NCBI GenBank assembly: GCA_002021875.1 | Contig: CP018627.1 | Location: forward strand, 6,448,001 to 6,512,000 | Direction: 5' to 3' | DNA: 64,000 nucleotides | Source: Streptomyces hygroscopicus | Lineage (GTDB): Bacteria; Actinomycetota; Actinomycetes; Streptomycetales; Streptomycetaceae | Shown: piece by piece, positions 45,897 through 54,792 of the stretch | How the letters are laid out: the number at the start of each line of letters is the position of its first letter | Position numbering within the stretch: position 1 is the first letter of the stretch | The notes under the pieces: model-generated | What the model was told of the DNA's origin: nothing | The model's database searches: none | The model's input: only the letters and a program-made list of their open reading frames with translations | Position numbers and translations under genes: made by a program

Positions 45897-46283
45897 CTAC
45901 TCCTCGTTGCCGTACGGGCGAGTGATGATCTCCATGCCATGACCGGCCGGGTCCAAGAAGTACAGCCCGCGCCCGCCGTAGTGGTGGTTGATCTCGCCCG
46001 GCTGCTTCAGATGGGGATCGGCGTAGTACGTGACCCCCTGCTGCCGGATCCGCTCGAAAGCCGCGTCGAACTCCTCGTCCGAGATGAGGAACGCGTAATG
46101 CTGCATGACGATCGACTCACCAGGAATGGTGGCGAAGTCGAGGGTGACGCCGTTACTCGTGTCCAGCGGAACGAACGGGCCCCACTCTTGTCCCACCTCG
46201 AGGCCAAGGATGTTCGCCAGGAATTCTGCGGATTCGCGGTTGTCCAGAGAATGGACGATCGTGTGATTCAACTCGACAGACAC
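45897..46283 (-). CDS. VOC family (glyoxalase-fold) protein
   Basis: A 128-residue single VOC domain. VELNHTIVHSLDNRESAEF carries the first His ligand, QHYAFLISDEEFDAAF the middle strand, and GGRGLYFLDPAGHGMEIITR the terminal Glu ligand. It is a metal-dependent lyase/dioxygenase-type fold; the substrate is unknown. The GTG is chosen for GGAGG 9 bases upstream and because the fold starts there. It lies about 150 bases downstream of a second VOC gene in the same direction. Confidence 0.88.
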   Translation of the reverse strand: MSVELNHTIVHSLDNRESAEFLANILGLEVGQEWGPFVPLDTSNGVTLDFATIPGESIVMQHYAFLISDEEFDAAFERIRQQGVTYYADPHLKQPGEINHHYGGRGLYFLDPAGHGMEIITRPYGNEE

Positions 46284-46432
46284 TGTGGAATGCCTCCGTA
46301 AGGCAATCTCACGGGCACCTCCATGCCTCACCCAGCCGGTGACCGACACGCGATGCCGTATCTCCGATCGTAGGCGGCACCACCTCCGACCGTCGAGGCC
46401 CAGTTCCTCAGCCGCACGCCACGGAGGCGGAA

Positions 46433-47242
46433 TCACCCGTCGGCGGGTTCTTTCCTGACCGCCGCCACGTTGAAGATCCCGCCCTCCGGGTCGCGCAGCG
46501 TCGCGACGCGCCCATAAGGGGTGTCGGCCGGCGGGGAGAGGATGCCGCCGCCGAGCTCCGCGGCGCGTTCGGCGACCTCGTCGACGTCCTTCACGCAGAA
46601 GTAGACCCGCCAGCGGGGCCGGACGTTCGGGTCCGGGGCGGCCTCGATGGCGCCGCCGCGCAGCCCCGCGACCGCCTTACCGTCGATATGGAGGACCACC
46701 CGGTCATGTTCGAAGCGGACGTCGCAGCGCCCGCGCTCCTGGCTGTCCCAGCCGAAGACCTGCCCATAGAAGAGCGCCGCCTCGAAGGCGTCGCGGGTGC
46801 GCAGCTCCAGCCATACGGGCGCGCCCGGTCTGCGCTCGCCCCACCAGGCGGAGGTCAGATCGCCCTCCCAGATGCCGAAGTTGGCCCCGTCCGGGTCGGC
46901 CGCCCAGGCCACCCGGCCGCTGCCGAACTCCAGCGGCCCGACCGCGACCGTGCCACCGCGCTCCTGGACGCGCGAGGCCACCTCGTCCGCGCTGTCCGCC
47001 GCGAAGTACGTGGTCCAGATGACCGGGAGGGTCACCCCCGCCGACGGGGACGAGGCGCCGATGCCGACGGTCGGTACGCCGCCCTCGGTGTACGCGATGG
47101 TGTAACGGCCGTGGCCCTGCCGGGTGGGGCGGAAGCCCCAGCCGAAAAGCTCTCCGTAGAAGGTGTGCGCGCGGTCCAGATCCGCTGCCATGAGACTCAC
47201 CCAGCACGGTGCGCCCTGGACAGCACGGAACCTCTCCCGCAA
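46433..47242 (-). CDS. Two-domain VOC family protein
   Basis: A 269-residue protein with two VOC modules: GAPCWVSLMAADLDRAHTFY (about 10-130) and GAPVWLELRTRDAFEAALFY (about 140-262). The layout matches CFP30B-like/27 kDa antigen proteins of actinobacteria. Typical metal-binding residues are only partly kept. The start appears to be TTG with GAGGTGAG upstream; the first internal ATG would cut off the first strand of the fold. Confidence 0.88.
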   Translation of the reverse strand: MRERFRAVQGAPCWVSLMAADLDRAHTFYGELFGWGFRPTRQGHGRYTIAYTEGGVPTVGIGASSPSAGVTLPVIWTTYFAADSADEVASRVQERGGTVAVGPLEFGSGRVAWAADPDGANFGIWEGDLTSAWWGERRPGAPVWLELRTRDAFEAALFYGQVFGWDSQERGRCDVRFEHDRVVLHIDGKAVAGLRGGAIEAAPDPNVRPRWRVYFCVKDVDEVAERAAELGGGILSPPADTPYGRVATLRDPEGGIFNVAAVRKEPADG

Positions 47243-47478
47243 GGCCGCTCACCTCACTCATGTCCCTGGGGGCGCCACAGGCGTCCCGCAGGCAGCCGTC
47301 ATCGCTCGCGCTTCCTGCCCGATATCTCCACTTTCCTCTGATTTCGCGGTCGGCGCCACCTTGATGCCCACCGGCGCGCCCGCCCGAGCGGGGAGCACCT
47401 GCGCTGTGGCGCATCACACCGGGGCACGTCCGGCACCGGAGCATGGCCGGCCGGCCATGGCAGGGCAGTATTGCGCCC

Positions 47479-48756
47479 ATGTCGAATCTCCGCTCAAACA
47501 TCGTCTCTTGGCTGGGCCGCAAGTACTTTTCGAGAATCCAGAAGAATGGCTTCGACTTGTCCAAGATGTCGTTCCTCCCGGACGCCACGCTGGCGCCGCT
47601 GAGGCGCGATGGACTCGACCCCATTGCCGATCTGTCCCGAACCAGGACAAAAGAACCCATCAGTAAGATATGGCTACCTTTCGGCATCAATGCCTGGCTT
47701 GTCACTGGATATGACGAGTCCAAGGCGGTGCTCGGAAAGGCGAAGGGGTTCAGCTCCGATTTCACCAACCTCGCGGAACGGAACATCGGCGTCGCCCCGC
47801 AGCAGAATCCGGGAGGTCTCGGCTTCAGCGATCCACCGACGCATACGAGACTGCGACGCCTGCTGACGCCCGAATTCACCATGCGGCGGCTCAGCAGGCT
47901 CACCCCGCTCATCCACTCCATCGTGGAAGAGCGCCTCGATGAGATGGCGGCGGCCGAGGGCCCGGTGGATCTCGTTGAGGCGTTCGCCCTGCCCATTCCC
48001 GCGCTGGTCATCTGCGAGCTGCTCGGGGTGCCGTACGAGGACCGCGATGACTTCCAGCGCCACAGCACCGCGCGGTTCGATCTCTTCAGCGGGGCGAACG
48101 CCTCCCTCGGCGCGATGTCGGACTCCCTTTCCTATCTGCACGGGATCGTCCGCAAGCAGCGTGAGACGCCCGGCGACGGGCTGCTCGGCATGCTGGTGAA
48201 GGAGCACGGCGATGAACTCGACGACCAGGAACTGGCCGGGCTCGCCGACGGGGTGCTGACCGGCGGTCTGGAGACGACCGCGAGCATGCTGGCGCTGGGC
48301 ACGCTGGTGCTGCTCCAGGCCCCCGAGCACTTCGCCGCCATACGTGATCACGACGATGTCGTGGACCCGTTCGTGGAGGAGCTGCTGCGCTATCTCACGG
48401 TGGTACAGGTGGCCTTCCCGCGGTTCGCCCGCGAGGACATGGAGATCGCGGGCACGCGGATTTCCGCCGGCGATCTGGTGCTGTGCTCACTGAGCGGGGC
48501 CAACCGCGACGAGAAGCTGGGCCCGGACATGGAGCGGGTCGATCCGCACCGGCAGGCCCCCTCGCATCTGGCCTTCGGATACGGCATCCACCGCTGCATC
48601 GGCGCCGAGCTGGCCAAGATGGAACTCCGGGCCGCCTATCCCGCGCTCATACGGCGGTTCCCGGAGATGCGACTCGCCGTACCGGCGGAGAAGCTCTCCT
48701 TCCGGAAGCTCTCCATCGTCTATGGCGTGGACGAGCTGCCGGTGCTGCTGAGGTAG
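47479..48756 (+). CDS. Cytochrome P450
   Basis: A 425-residue class I bacterial P450. The I-helix oxygen-binding segment is LTGGLETTAS, the K-helix ExxR is EELLRYL, and the haem loop is FGYGIHRCIGAEL with Cys373 as ligand. The substrate is unknown. No ferredoxin, reductase or biosynthetic gene is adjacent, so it must use a distant redox partner. The first 50 codons (SNIVSWLGRKYFSRIQKNGF) are less GC-rich than the rest. It is probably monocistronic, followed by G-rich degenerate repeats. Confidence 0.95.
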   Translation: MSNLRSNIVSWLGRKYFSRIQKNGFDLSKMSFLPDATLAPLRRDGLDPIADLSRTRTKEPISKIWLPFGINAWLVTGYDESKAVLGKAKGFSSDFTNLAERNIGVAPQQNPGGLGFSDPPTHTRLRRLLTPEFTMRRLSRLTPLIHSIVEERLDEMAAAEGPVDLVEAFALPIPALVICELLGVPYEDRDDFQRHSTARFDLFSGANASLGAMSDSLSYLHGIVRKQRETPGDGLLGMLVKEHGDELDDQELAGLADGVLTGGLETTASMLALGTLVLLQAPEHFAAIRDHDDVVDPFVEELLRYLTVVQVAFPRFAREDMEIAGTRISAGDLVLCSLSGANRDEKLGPDMERVDPHRQAPSHLAFGYGIHRCIGAELAKMELRAAYPALIRRFPEMRLAVPAEKLSFRKLSIVYGVDELPVLLR

Positions 48757-48777
48757 CGGAGCCCGGGGAGGGGACGG

Positions 48778-48860
48778 GGTGAACGGGAGGGGCAGGGGCT
48801 GGGGTCGGAGAAGTGGGGCCGGAGAGGTGGGGACCGGAGGGGTGTAACCCGGGGGAAGGG
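48778..48860. repeat. G-rich degenerate repeats after the P450 gene
   Basis: Units close to GGGGCCGGAGAGGTGGGGAC and GGGGTCGGAGAAGT recur with GGGAGGGG variants. No gene was seen; strong one-strand G bias suggests possible quadruplex structure. Confidence 0.5.
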
Positions 48861-48940
48861 GCGGAATCGCGCACGGAGGAGCTACGGACGGGCGCTGGAC
48901 GGAAGTAGTTCAAGCTGCTGCCCGGCATCACCCACGAGCA

Positions 48941-48980
48941 GCCAGAAGCGTCCAGAAGCGTCCAGAAGCACTCAGAAGCG
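48941..48980. repeat. 10-bp tail repeats of the SnoaL-like gene
   Basis: Four tandem decamers: GCCAGAAGCG, TCCAGAAGCG, TCCAGAAGCA and CTCAGAAGCG; the last contains the gene's real stop (TCA on this strand). Confidence 0.88.
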
Positions 48981-49346
48981 CTCGACCATTTGCTCGCGCT
49001 CACGCGGGGGCTCGTACGGCGTCGGCCAGAAGTCGGTGATGGTCTGGATCCGCCCGTCCGCCGAAGCGGTGAAGAAGCTGATCGCCTGTGTCTCCTCCTC
49101 GTCCTCGCTGAAGCGCACCCAGGAGACCGCCTGTTCGCCGTCGGCGATGACGCGCTCGACCTCCAGACTCCACTCGCCCAGGTACTCGGCGTTGAAGCGG
49201 ACCACACCGTCCCGGCCGAGCACCCGCTCGCGGGTCTGCGGCAGTTCGTAGCGGACGTCGTCGGCGAGCGTGGCACCGAACGCCCGCCAGTCCCTGGCCT
49301 GGGCCGTTGCCCAGTACGTCTCCACTGTCGCGGCTATGTCGGCCAT
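48972..49346 (-). CDS. SnoaL-like/NTF2-fold protein
   Basis: A 124-residue nuclear-transport-factor-2 fold: MADIAATVETYWATAQARDW, then LADDVRYELPQTRERVLGRD, FNAEYLGEWSLEVERVIADG and the terminal TITDFWPTPYEPP. Such proteins are small isomerases, hydratases or stress proteins. GGGGGAGCTG precedes the ATG. It diverges from the S9 peptidase gene. Its end is part of a 10-base tandem repeat. Confidence 0.85.
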   Translation of the reverse strand: MADIAATVETYWATAQARDWRAFGATLADDVRYELPQTRERVLGRDGVVRFNAEYLGEWSLEVERVIADGEQAVSWVRFSEDEEETQAISFFTASADGRIQTITDFWPTPYEPPREREQMVERF

Positions 49347-49452
49347 CAGCTCCCCCTCGGTGTACGGCCCCCGTCCATCCCGCCGGGAACGTTATCCACA
49401 GGCGCGGGGCGACGCCAGCGCGCATGTCGGGATGCGGCGCAGAATGGTGAGC

Positions 49453-51300
49453 ATGACTGAGAGCACGGAGTCCATGCCGGACTGGGAAAAGCGCTTCCGG
49501 GCGCCGCGAGTGGGGCTGCCCGACTGGGCGGAAGAAGCCCCGGACCACTCACTGTTCGTCTCGAACGCCACGGGCACATACGAGCTGTACGCATGGGATC
49601 GGGCGACCGGTGCGCAGCGGCAGGTCACGGACCGGCCGAACGGGACGACGGACGGGGTGTTGTCGCCGGACGGCCGGTGGATCTGGTGGTTCTCGGACAC
49701 CGATGGCGATGAGTTCGGAGTGTGGCTGCGTCAGCCGTTCAGCGGCGGCGAGGGGGACGAGCGCCCGGCCGACGAGCCCGCGACCCCCGGCCTGGACCCC
49801 TCCTATCCGGCGGGGCTCGCGCTGGGCCGTGACGGCACGGCGGTCGTGGGGCGGTCCACCGACGAGGACGGCTCGACCATCCATGTGGTGCGGCCGGGCG
49901 GCGAGCCCGAGGAGATCTACCGGCATCGCGAGTCCGCCGGAGTGGGCGATCTCTCCCATGACGGGACGCTGATCGCGATCGAGCACACCGAGCACGGCGA
50001 CGCGATGCACTCGGCGATCCGGGTCCTGCGGCTGGACGGGACGGCCGTCGCGGAGCTGGACGACACCAAGGGCGGCACCGAGGAGCTGGGCCTGTCCGTG
50101 ATGGGCTTCGCGCCCGTCGAGGGGGACACCCGGCTGCTGGTCGGGCACCAGCGGCGCGGCCGGTGGGAGCCCATGGTGTGGGATCCGGTGACCGGTGTGG
50201 AGACCGCGCTGGCGATCGATCTGCCCGGCGACGTCGGGGCGGACTGGTTTCCGGACGGATCGGCGCTGCTGGTCGAGCACAGCCATCAGGCTCGCAGCGA
50301 GCTGATGCGGTACGACCTCGGCTCCGGCGAGCTGATCCGCCTGGAGACCCCGGCGGGGACGATCTCGGGCGCCACGGCGCGGCCGGACGGCACGGTGGAG
50401 TTCCTGTGGTCGTCGGCCGAGAAGCCGCCCCAGGTGCGGTCGACGAGCGGACGGACGGTGCTGGACCCGCCCGGTTTCGCGGCCCCGGAGTCGGTGCGGG
50501 TCACCGACGCGTGGGTGGACGGCCCCGGCGGGCGGGTGCACGCGCTGGTGCAGAAGCCCGCGGGCGAGGGCCCCTTCCCGACGGTCTTCGACATCCACGG
50601 CGGGCCGACCTGGCATGACAGCGACGCCTTCGCGGCGGGCCCCGCGGCCTGGGTGGACCACGGCTTCGCCGTGGTGCGGGTCAACTACCGCGGCTCGACC
50701 GGTTACGGGCGGGCGTGGACCGACGCGCTCAAGCACCGGGTCGGGCTGATCGAGCTGGAGGACATCGCGGCCGTGCGGGAGTGGGCGGTGGCCTCCGGGC
50801 TCGCCGACCCCGAGCGGCTGGTGCTGGCCGGCGGTTCCTGGGGCGGCTATCTGACGCTGCTGGGGATCGGGACGCAGCCGGACTCCTGGGCGCTGGGGCT
50901 GGCCGCGGTCCCGGTCGCGGACTATGTGACGGCCTACCACGACGAGATGGAGGCCCTGAAGGCGATGGACCGCACCCTGCTGGGCGGCACCCCGGAGGAG
51001 GTGCCGGAGCGGTTCGAGGCGTCGTCCCCGCTGACCTATGTGGATCAGGTGCGGGCGCCGGTCTACATCTCGGCGGGGCTGAACGACCCCCGCTGCCCCA
51101 TACGGCAGATCGACAACTATGTGGAGCGGCTCGAGCAGCGCGGCACCCCGCATGAGGTCTACCGCTATGACGCGGGGCACGGCTCGCTGGTCGTCGAGGA
51201 GCGGATCAAGCAGTTGCGCTTGGAGATCGAGTTCGCTCGGCGTCATCTGGAGTCCGGTCCGCACCCGGCGCCGTCGGAGCCGTCGGCTCGGGCGGTGTGA
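49453..51300 (+). CDS. S9 family prolyl oligopeptidase-like serine peptidase
   Basis: A 615-residue protein. The N-terminal beta-propeller (about 20-350) shows repeated strands such as TDGVLSPDGRWIWWFSD and GADWFPDGSALLVEH. The alpha/beta-hydrolase domain has Ser462 in GGSWGGY, Asp in LNDPRCP and His in DAGHGSLV. It cleaves short peptides, probably in the cytoplasm, as no signal peptide is seen. The ATG MTESTESM has GGTGAG upstream; another ATG lies 9 bases earlier. The last 95 bases overlap the convergent SURF1 gene. Confidence 0.93.
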   Translation: MTESTESMPDWEKRFRAPRVGLPDWAEEAPDHSLFVSNATGTYELYAWDRATGAQRQVTDRPNGTTDGVLSPDGRWIWWFSDTDGDEFGVWLRQPFSGGEGDERPADEPATPGLDPSYPAGLALGRDGTAVVGRSTDEDGSTIHVVRPGGEPEEIYRHRESAGVGDLSHDGTLIAIEHTEHGDAMHSAIRVLRLDGTAVAELDDTKGGTEELGLSVMGFAPVEGDTRLLVGHQRRGRWEPMVWDPVTGVETALAIDLPGDVGADWFPDGSALLVEHSHQARSELMRYDLGSGELIRLETPAGTISGATARPDGTVEFLWSSAEKPPQVRSTSGRTVLDPPGFAAPESVRVTDAWVDGPGGRVHALVQKPAGEGPFPTVFDIHGGPTWHDSDAFAAGPAAWVDHGFAVVRVNYRGSTGYGRAWTDALKHRVGLIELEDIAAVREWAVASGLADPERLVLAGGSWGGYLTLLGIGTQPDSWALGLAAVPVADYVTAYHDEMEALKAMDRTLLGGTPEEVPERFEASSPLTYVDQVRAPVYISAGLNDPRCPIRQIDNYVERLEQRGTPHEVYRYDAGHGSLVVEERIKQLRLEIEFARRHLESGPHPAPSEPSARAV

Positions 51301-52138
51301 TGCCGAGGGCCAGATCGCGGGCCGTCTCGGCCTCGCGGCGGAACAGCCGGAACCACATGAAGATCACGAAGCCCGCGAAGACGAACCACTCACCGGTGTA
51401 GCCCAGGTTCTGGAACGCCTTGATGTCGAGCCCGGTGCCCTCCGCCGCCGTGGGGGGCACCGGCTTCAGGGCCCCGGGAGCCTGGGAGGAGGTCACCCAG
51501 GCGTCGTAGACCTGATACGGCACCAGGTTGACCAGGGAGGCGGCGCTGATCATGCCCAGCTGACCGCGAGGGAGGCCCCCGGCCGCGCTCACCCCGTCGC
51601 CGCCCTGGTGCTCGGACGCCTGGAGGGCCCCTGTGACGGTCACCTCACCGGAGGGCGGTGCGGGCACCTTGGCGGCGGCCGCAGGATCGTCGGCGTCGCC
51701 GGGGAGCCAGCCACGGACGACGGGCAGCGCCTTGGCCCGGGCTCCGTCCTTGGCCCCGGCTCCGTCCTTGCCGTCGGCCACGCCCTTGCCTCCGCCGGCG
51801 TCCCCGTCCGCGTCCACGCGGAGCAGGGTCAGCACGTAGAAGCCGTCGCGGCCGTCCAGCCGCCTGTCGGGCACGAGGAGTTGATGTGTGGTGTCGTATC
51901 GGCCGGTGGCGGTCGCCCGCTCCCCGGAGGTCTTCGCGGTGACCGGCAGCAGGTCGCTCAGCGGCCGGGCCGCGGCCTTCCGCTCGCGGGACGCGTCGTC
52001 CTGCTGCTGGTTATGCGTGTCGACGCGCGTCTCGAAGCGGCTGAGCTGCCAGCTGCCCATGAAGAGGCAGACCGGGATCGCCAGCAGGGTGAACACGTTG
52101 ATCACCCACCAGCGGGGTGTCAGCAGAAACCGATACAC
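51206..52138 (-). CDS. SURF1 family cytochrome oxidase biogenesis protein
   Basis: A 310-residue protein with two membrane helices, WWVINVFTLLAIPVCLFMGS near the N-terminus and WFVFAGFVIFMWFRLF near the C-terminus, around an external domain. SURF1 hallmarks are GSWQLSRFETR, TGRYDTTHQLLVPDR and the late LVNLVPYQVYDAWV. It assists haem insertion into aa3-type oxidase. A Gly/Ala/Lys/Asp insertion (GDAGGGKGVADGKDGAGAK) of about 30 residues interrupts the middle. The GTG VYRFLLTPRWW matches relatives. Its last 32 codons lie antisense to the S9 peptidase gene. Confidence 0.92.
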   Translation of the reverse strand: MYRFLLTPRWWVINVFTLLAIPVCLFMGSWQLSRFETRVDTHNQQQDDASRERKAAARPLSDLLPVTAKTSGERATATGRYDTTHQLLVPDRRLDGRDGFYVLTLLRVDADGDAGGGKGVADGKDGAGAKDGARAKALPVVRGWLPGDADDPAAAAKVPAPPSGEVTVTGALQASEHQGGDGVSAAGGLPRGQLGMISAASLVNLVPYQVYDAWVTSSQAPGALKPVPPTAAEGTGLDIKAFQNLGYTGEWFVFAGFVIFMWFRLFRREAETARDLALGITPPEPTAPTAPGADRTPDDAERTRSPSATA

Positions 52139-52290
52139 ACCACCACGGTACGGGCTTCGCGCCGGGGTCCCGGCGGCGGGGCCGTCCCGCAGACCCCCGC
52201 GCGCCGGCCCCGGGATCCCGCCGCGGAGCGTCAGGAGCGCCGCAGCGGCCTCCCGGGGGAGGCTCCCCAGGCGGCAGCTGCCCCACTGCC

Positions 52291-52330
52291 CCAGAGGGAC
52301 GCCAGCAGATCTAGAGGGACGCCAGCAGAC
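52291..52330. repeat. 20-bp tail duplication of the sigma-factor partner gene
   Basis: CTAGAGGGACGCCAGCAGAC (52311-52330, with the real stop as CTA) is preceded by CCAGAGGGACGCCAGCAGAT (52291-52310): 18 of 20 bases match and the stop triplet is changed. Confidence 0.92.
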
Positions 52331-53720
52331 CGGTGCGGTAGATCGTTCCGGCGCAGGCGCCACCGATCGTCACACTCGCCGCGGCCGGGTCGCCCGCCTC
52401 CGGTGTGTGGCTGACCAGGACGCTCGCGTCCTGCGGCTCACCGCCGCCACCACCGCCGCCGCCGCCCGGCTCACCTGTGCTGGGGTTGTCCTGCGGCCCG
52501 TCCTGGCCCGGGTCCGTGGACGGATCGGGGGTCGGTGTGCCGGTGGTGGAGCAGCCGCTGGTGCCGCCGCCCGCCGTCGGGATCCAGGCGAACTTGACCT
52601 CGTACGCCTGGCCGGGCTTGAGGATGAGCGTGCCCGGCTGGAGGGAGGGGTCGGGCAGCCCTGCCGCCGCGTCCCCCGCCGTATGGTCGACGACGAGGAT
52701 CCGCGAGGCGTCCGCACCGCCCTGGGCGCTCGCGCCCACCGAGCCGCTGCCCTCGACCGTGCAGGCGCTGTCCGAGACGTTCGCGATGCGGAACGAGCCG
52801 TAGACCCGCCCCTCGGCGTCGGCCGCTCCGACCGATCCGGCGCCACCGCTGGTGAGCTGGGCGCGGCTGCAGGTGGGGGAGGTGGCGTTCAGCGTGTTGG
52901 AGGGGTCGGGGGCGGTGCCGCCGGGGCCGCCCTCCTCCTCGCCCTTCGGCGGCTTGTCCTTCCCCTTGTCCTTGTCCTTGTCGCCCTTGTCCTGCTCGAC
53001 CGTGTCGGCGGGCCCGTCGGAGCCCTTGCCACCACTGCCCTCGCCGTGCCGGCCGCCGCTGGTCTCAGGGGTGCGGTGGCTGCTGGCGGCATTGGCCGGG
53101 CGGTCGTCCGCGCCGTTGCTGGTGGTCGCGACGTGCACCAGCGCCGGTACGGCCGCGCAGCCGAGCACGACCGCGGCCGCGGCCCCGACCAGGGCCTGGC
53201 GCCGCCGCGCACGGCGGGCGGGCACGGCGCGCCGCAGATGGTCGAGGGAGTCGGAGGACGGTTCGAGATCGTCGACGGCGCGGTGCAGCAGCCGCCGCAG
53301 CGCCTCCTCGTCCTCACCGCCGGGCCCGCCGCCGTCGAGCTGAATGCGGAGGGGCGTCACCCGCCCCTGCCCGGACGCAGCGGACTTCCTGGCCCCTGCG
53401 GGCCTGGTGGACTCACGGGTCCCTGCGGACTCCCCGGCTCCCGCAGCCCCTGCGGACTCACCGGCCTCCGCAGACTCACCGGCCTCCGCAGACCCCGCGG
53501 ACCCACCGGACTCACCGGCCTCCGCGGACCCGCCGGACTCCTCGGCTCCCGTGGAATCCGCAGGCCCCGCAGACCCCGCGGACTCACCGGCCTCCGTGGA
53601 ATCCGTCGGCTCTACCGATTCCATCGGCTCCGTGGACTCCACTGGTTCTCGGGATTCGGGCTCATGGCCCGTCCGCCGCCCGGGGTCCTCCGGGTCCGGC
53701 GTATGTGTGATGTGGTTCAT
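52311..53720 (-). CDS. Membrane protein coupled to an ECF sigma factor, possible anti-sigma factor
   Basis: A 469-residue protein. Residues 1-110 are an acidic Glu/Ser/Gly/Ala repeat region (EAGESGGSAGSAEAGES), encoded by CTCACCGGCCTCCGCAGA-like DNA repeats. A helical stretch (EEALRRLLHRAVDDLEPSSD, about 135-160) could be a sigma-binding segment. One membrane helix (LVGAAAAVVLGCAAVPALV) follows, then a Lys/Asp/Gly linker and an external beta-rich domain. No zinc motif is present. The start overlaps the sigma gene stop (ATGA), so an anti-sigma role is inferred from position and topology. Confidence 0.75.
   Translation of the reverse strand: MNHITHTPDPEDPGRRTGHEPESREPVESTEPMESVEPTDSTEAGESAGSAGPADSTGAEESGGSAEAGESGGSAGSAEAGESAEAGESAGAAGAGESAGTRESTRPAGARKSAASGQGRVTPLRIQLDGGGPGGEDEEALRRLLHRAVDDLEPSSDSLDHLRRAVPARRARRRQALVGAAAAVVLGCAAVPALVHVATTSNGADDRPANAASSHRTPETSGGRHGEGSGGKGSDGPADTVEQDKGDKDKDKGKDKPPKGEEEGGPGGTAPDPSNTLNATSPTCSRAQLTSGGAGSVGAADAEGRVYGSFRIANVSDSACTVEGSGSVGASAQGGADASRILVVDHTAGDAAAGLPDPSLQPGTLILKPGQAYEVKFAWIPTAGGGTSGCSTTGTPTPDPSTDPGQDGPQDNPSTGEPGGGGGGGGGEPQDASVLVSHTPEAGDPAAASVTIGGACAGTIYRTGLLASL
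53390..53660. repeat. Coding tandem repeats in the sigma-partner gene
   Basis: Units near CTCACCGGCCTCCGCAGA (18 bases) and CCGCGGACTCCACCGG recur many times and encode the acidic Gly/Ser/Glu repeat of the protein N-terminus. Confidence 0.75.
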
Positions 53721-54370
53721 GCCGGAGCCTCCATGGCGACGCGGAGCGCCGCGATGCCGCGCGAGCCGTACGCCTTGACCGAGCCGAGCGATATGCCCAG
53801 GGTCTCGGCCACCTGGGCCTCGGTCATATCGGCGAAGTAGCGCAGCACGAGAACCTCGCGCTGACGGCGCTGAAGTCCCCTCATCGCCTTGATCAGTTGA
53901 TCGCGTTCAAGCTGTTCGTACGCCCCCTCCTCGGCACTGGCCATATCGGGCATCGGCTTGGAGAGCAGCTTCAGCCCGAGGATGCGCCGACGCAGCGCGG
54001 AGCGGGAGAGATTGACGACCGTCTGCCGCAGATAGGCAAGGGTCTTCTCGGGATCCCGGACTCTCTTGCGCGCCGAGTGCACACGGATGAACGCTTCCTG
54101 CACGACATCCTCGCAGGACGCGGTGTCGTCGAGAAGGAGCGCGGCGAGACCGAGCAGCGACCGGTAATGGGCGCGGTAGGTCTCGGTGAGGTGATCGACT
54201 GTGGTGCCCGCTGCCATCGCGTCGTCAGTGTCCTCGCGCCCTGTTGTGATGTGCGCGGGGCGGGCCGTCGGCCATGGCGCGATCACCGGCATGCCACCTG
54301 GCGTACGCGGGGGGCGTACCGCCGCGCCGCCGCGCCCTGGAACCGTTGCGATGCCGAATACCTCTGCCAC
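53717..54370 (-). CDS. SigE-family ECF RNA polymerase sigma factor
   Basis: A 217-residue protein from a GTG; a shorter product from the internal ATG MAAGTTVDHL (residue 52) is equally plausible. Region 2 is YRAHYRSLLGLAALLLDD to CEDVVQEAFIRVH, and region 4 is LQRRQREVLVLRYFADMTEA with helix-turn-helix VAETLGISLGSVKAY. It directs RNA polymerase to a small regulon, probably in envelope stress given its membrane partner downstream. The N-terminal 50 residues are poorly defined. From memory it is highly conserved between streptomycetes in this position. Confidence 0.88.
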   Translation of the reverse strand: MAEVFGIATVPGRGGAAVRPPRTPGGMPVIAPWPTARPAHITTGREDTDDAMAAGTTVDHLTETYRAHYRSLLGLAALLLDDTASCEDVVQEAFIRVHSARKRVRDPEKTLAYLRQTVVNLSRSALRRRILGLKLLSKPMPDMASAEEGAYEQLERDQLIKAMRGLQRRQREVLVLRYFADMTEAQVAETLGISLGSVKAYGSRGIAALRVAMEAPA

Positions 54371-54792
54371 GCCTGTTGGACACGCCGCCCCCTGTCAGGG
54401 TTGTACGCGTGAGGCACCGCTTTTGACGATGCGTTCAATGCCCCCATGCGCATCAATTCTTCCCCAATGCCCCAGTTATCCCTGCGCCCGCTGCGGGGCG
54501 GCTGGAAAGACGCTCCCCGCCCACTGCCGGTTGCAGCGGGCGGGGAGCGAATACACCGATCAGATCAACGGCCCAGCTCAGCTGGTCCAGGCCAGTGACA
54601 TACGCACAGGATATTCACATCTGCCGGTCGACGCACTGGTGAAACGTCACTTTAAGACGGCCGCTCACCTTAGGGCGGTCCGGGCCCCTCACTTGACCAC
54701 GGATCGTCGCCCGGCAGCGGGGCCCACTTCGTGGTGGATCCTGCTTCGTGGCGGGTCCTACTTGGTGGTGACGTGACGGCCCTGCGGCCCTC
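54371..54792. other. Intergenic region between the sigma gene and asd
   Basis: No gene was seen. It holds a long hairpin (54511-54549), the probable sigma-gene promoter in the AT-richer part near 54420-54470, and three degenerate repeats near 54727-54772 (CACTTCGTGGTGGATCCTG, GCTTCGTGGCGGGTCCT, ACTTGGTGGTGACG) just beyond the asd stop. Confidence 0.6.
54511..54549 (-). terminator. Hairpin terminator downstream of ask-asd
   Basis: A 12-base-pair GC stem (54511-54522 with 54538-54549) continues, after one mismatch, with CTGC/GCAG. It lies 244 bases past the asd stop, in front of the sigma-factor gene. Confidence 0.75.

Noticed and set aside
47479..48756. Secondary-metabolite cluster around the P450
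   Set aside because: Neighbours are single housekeeping or stress genes; there is no synthase, ferredoxin or pathway regulator.
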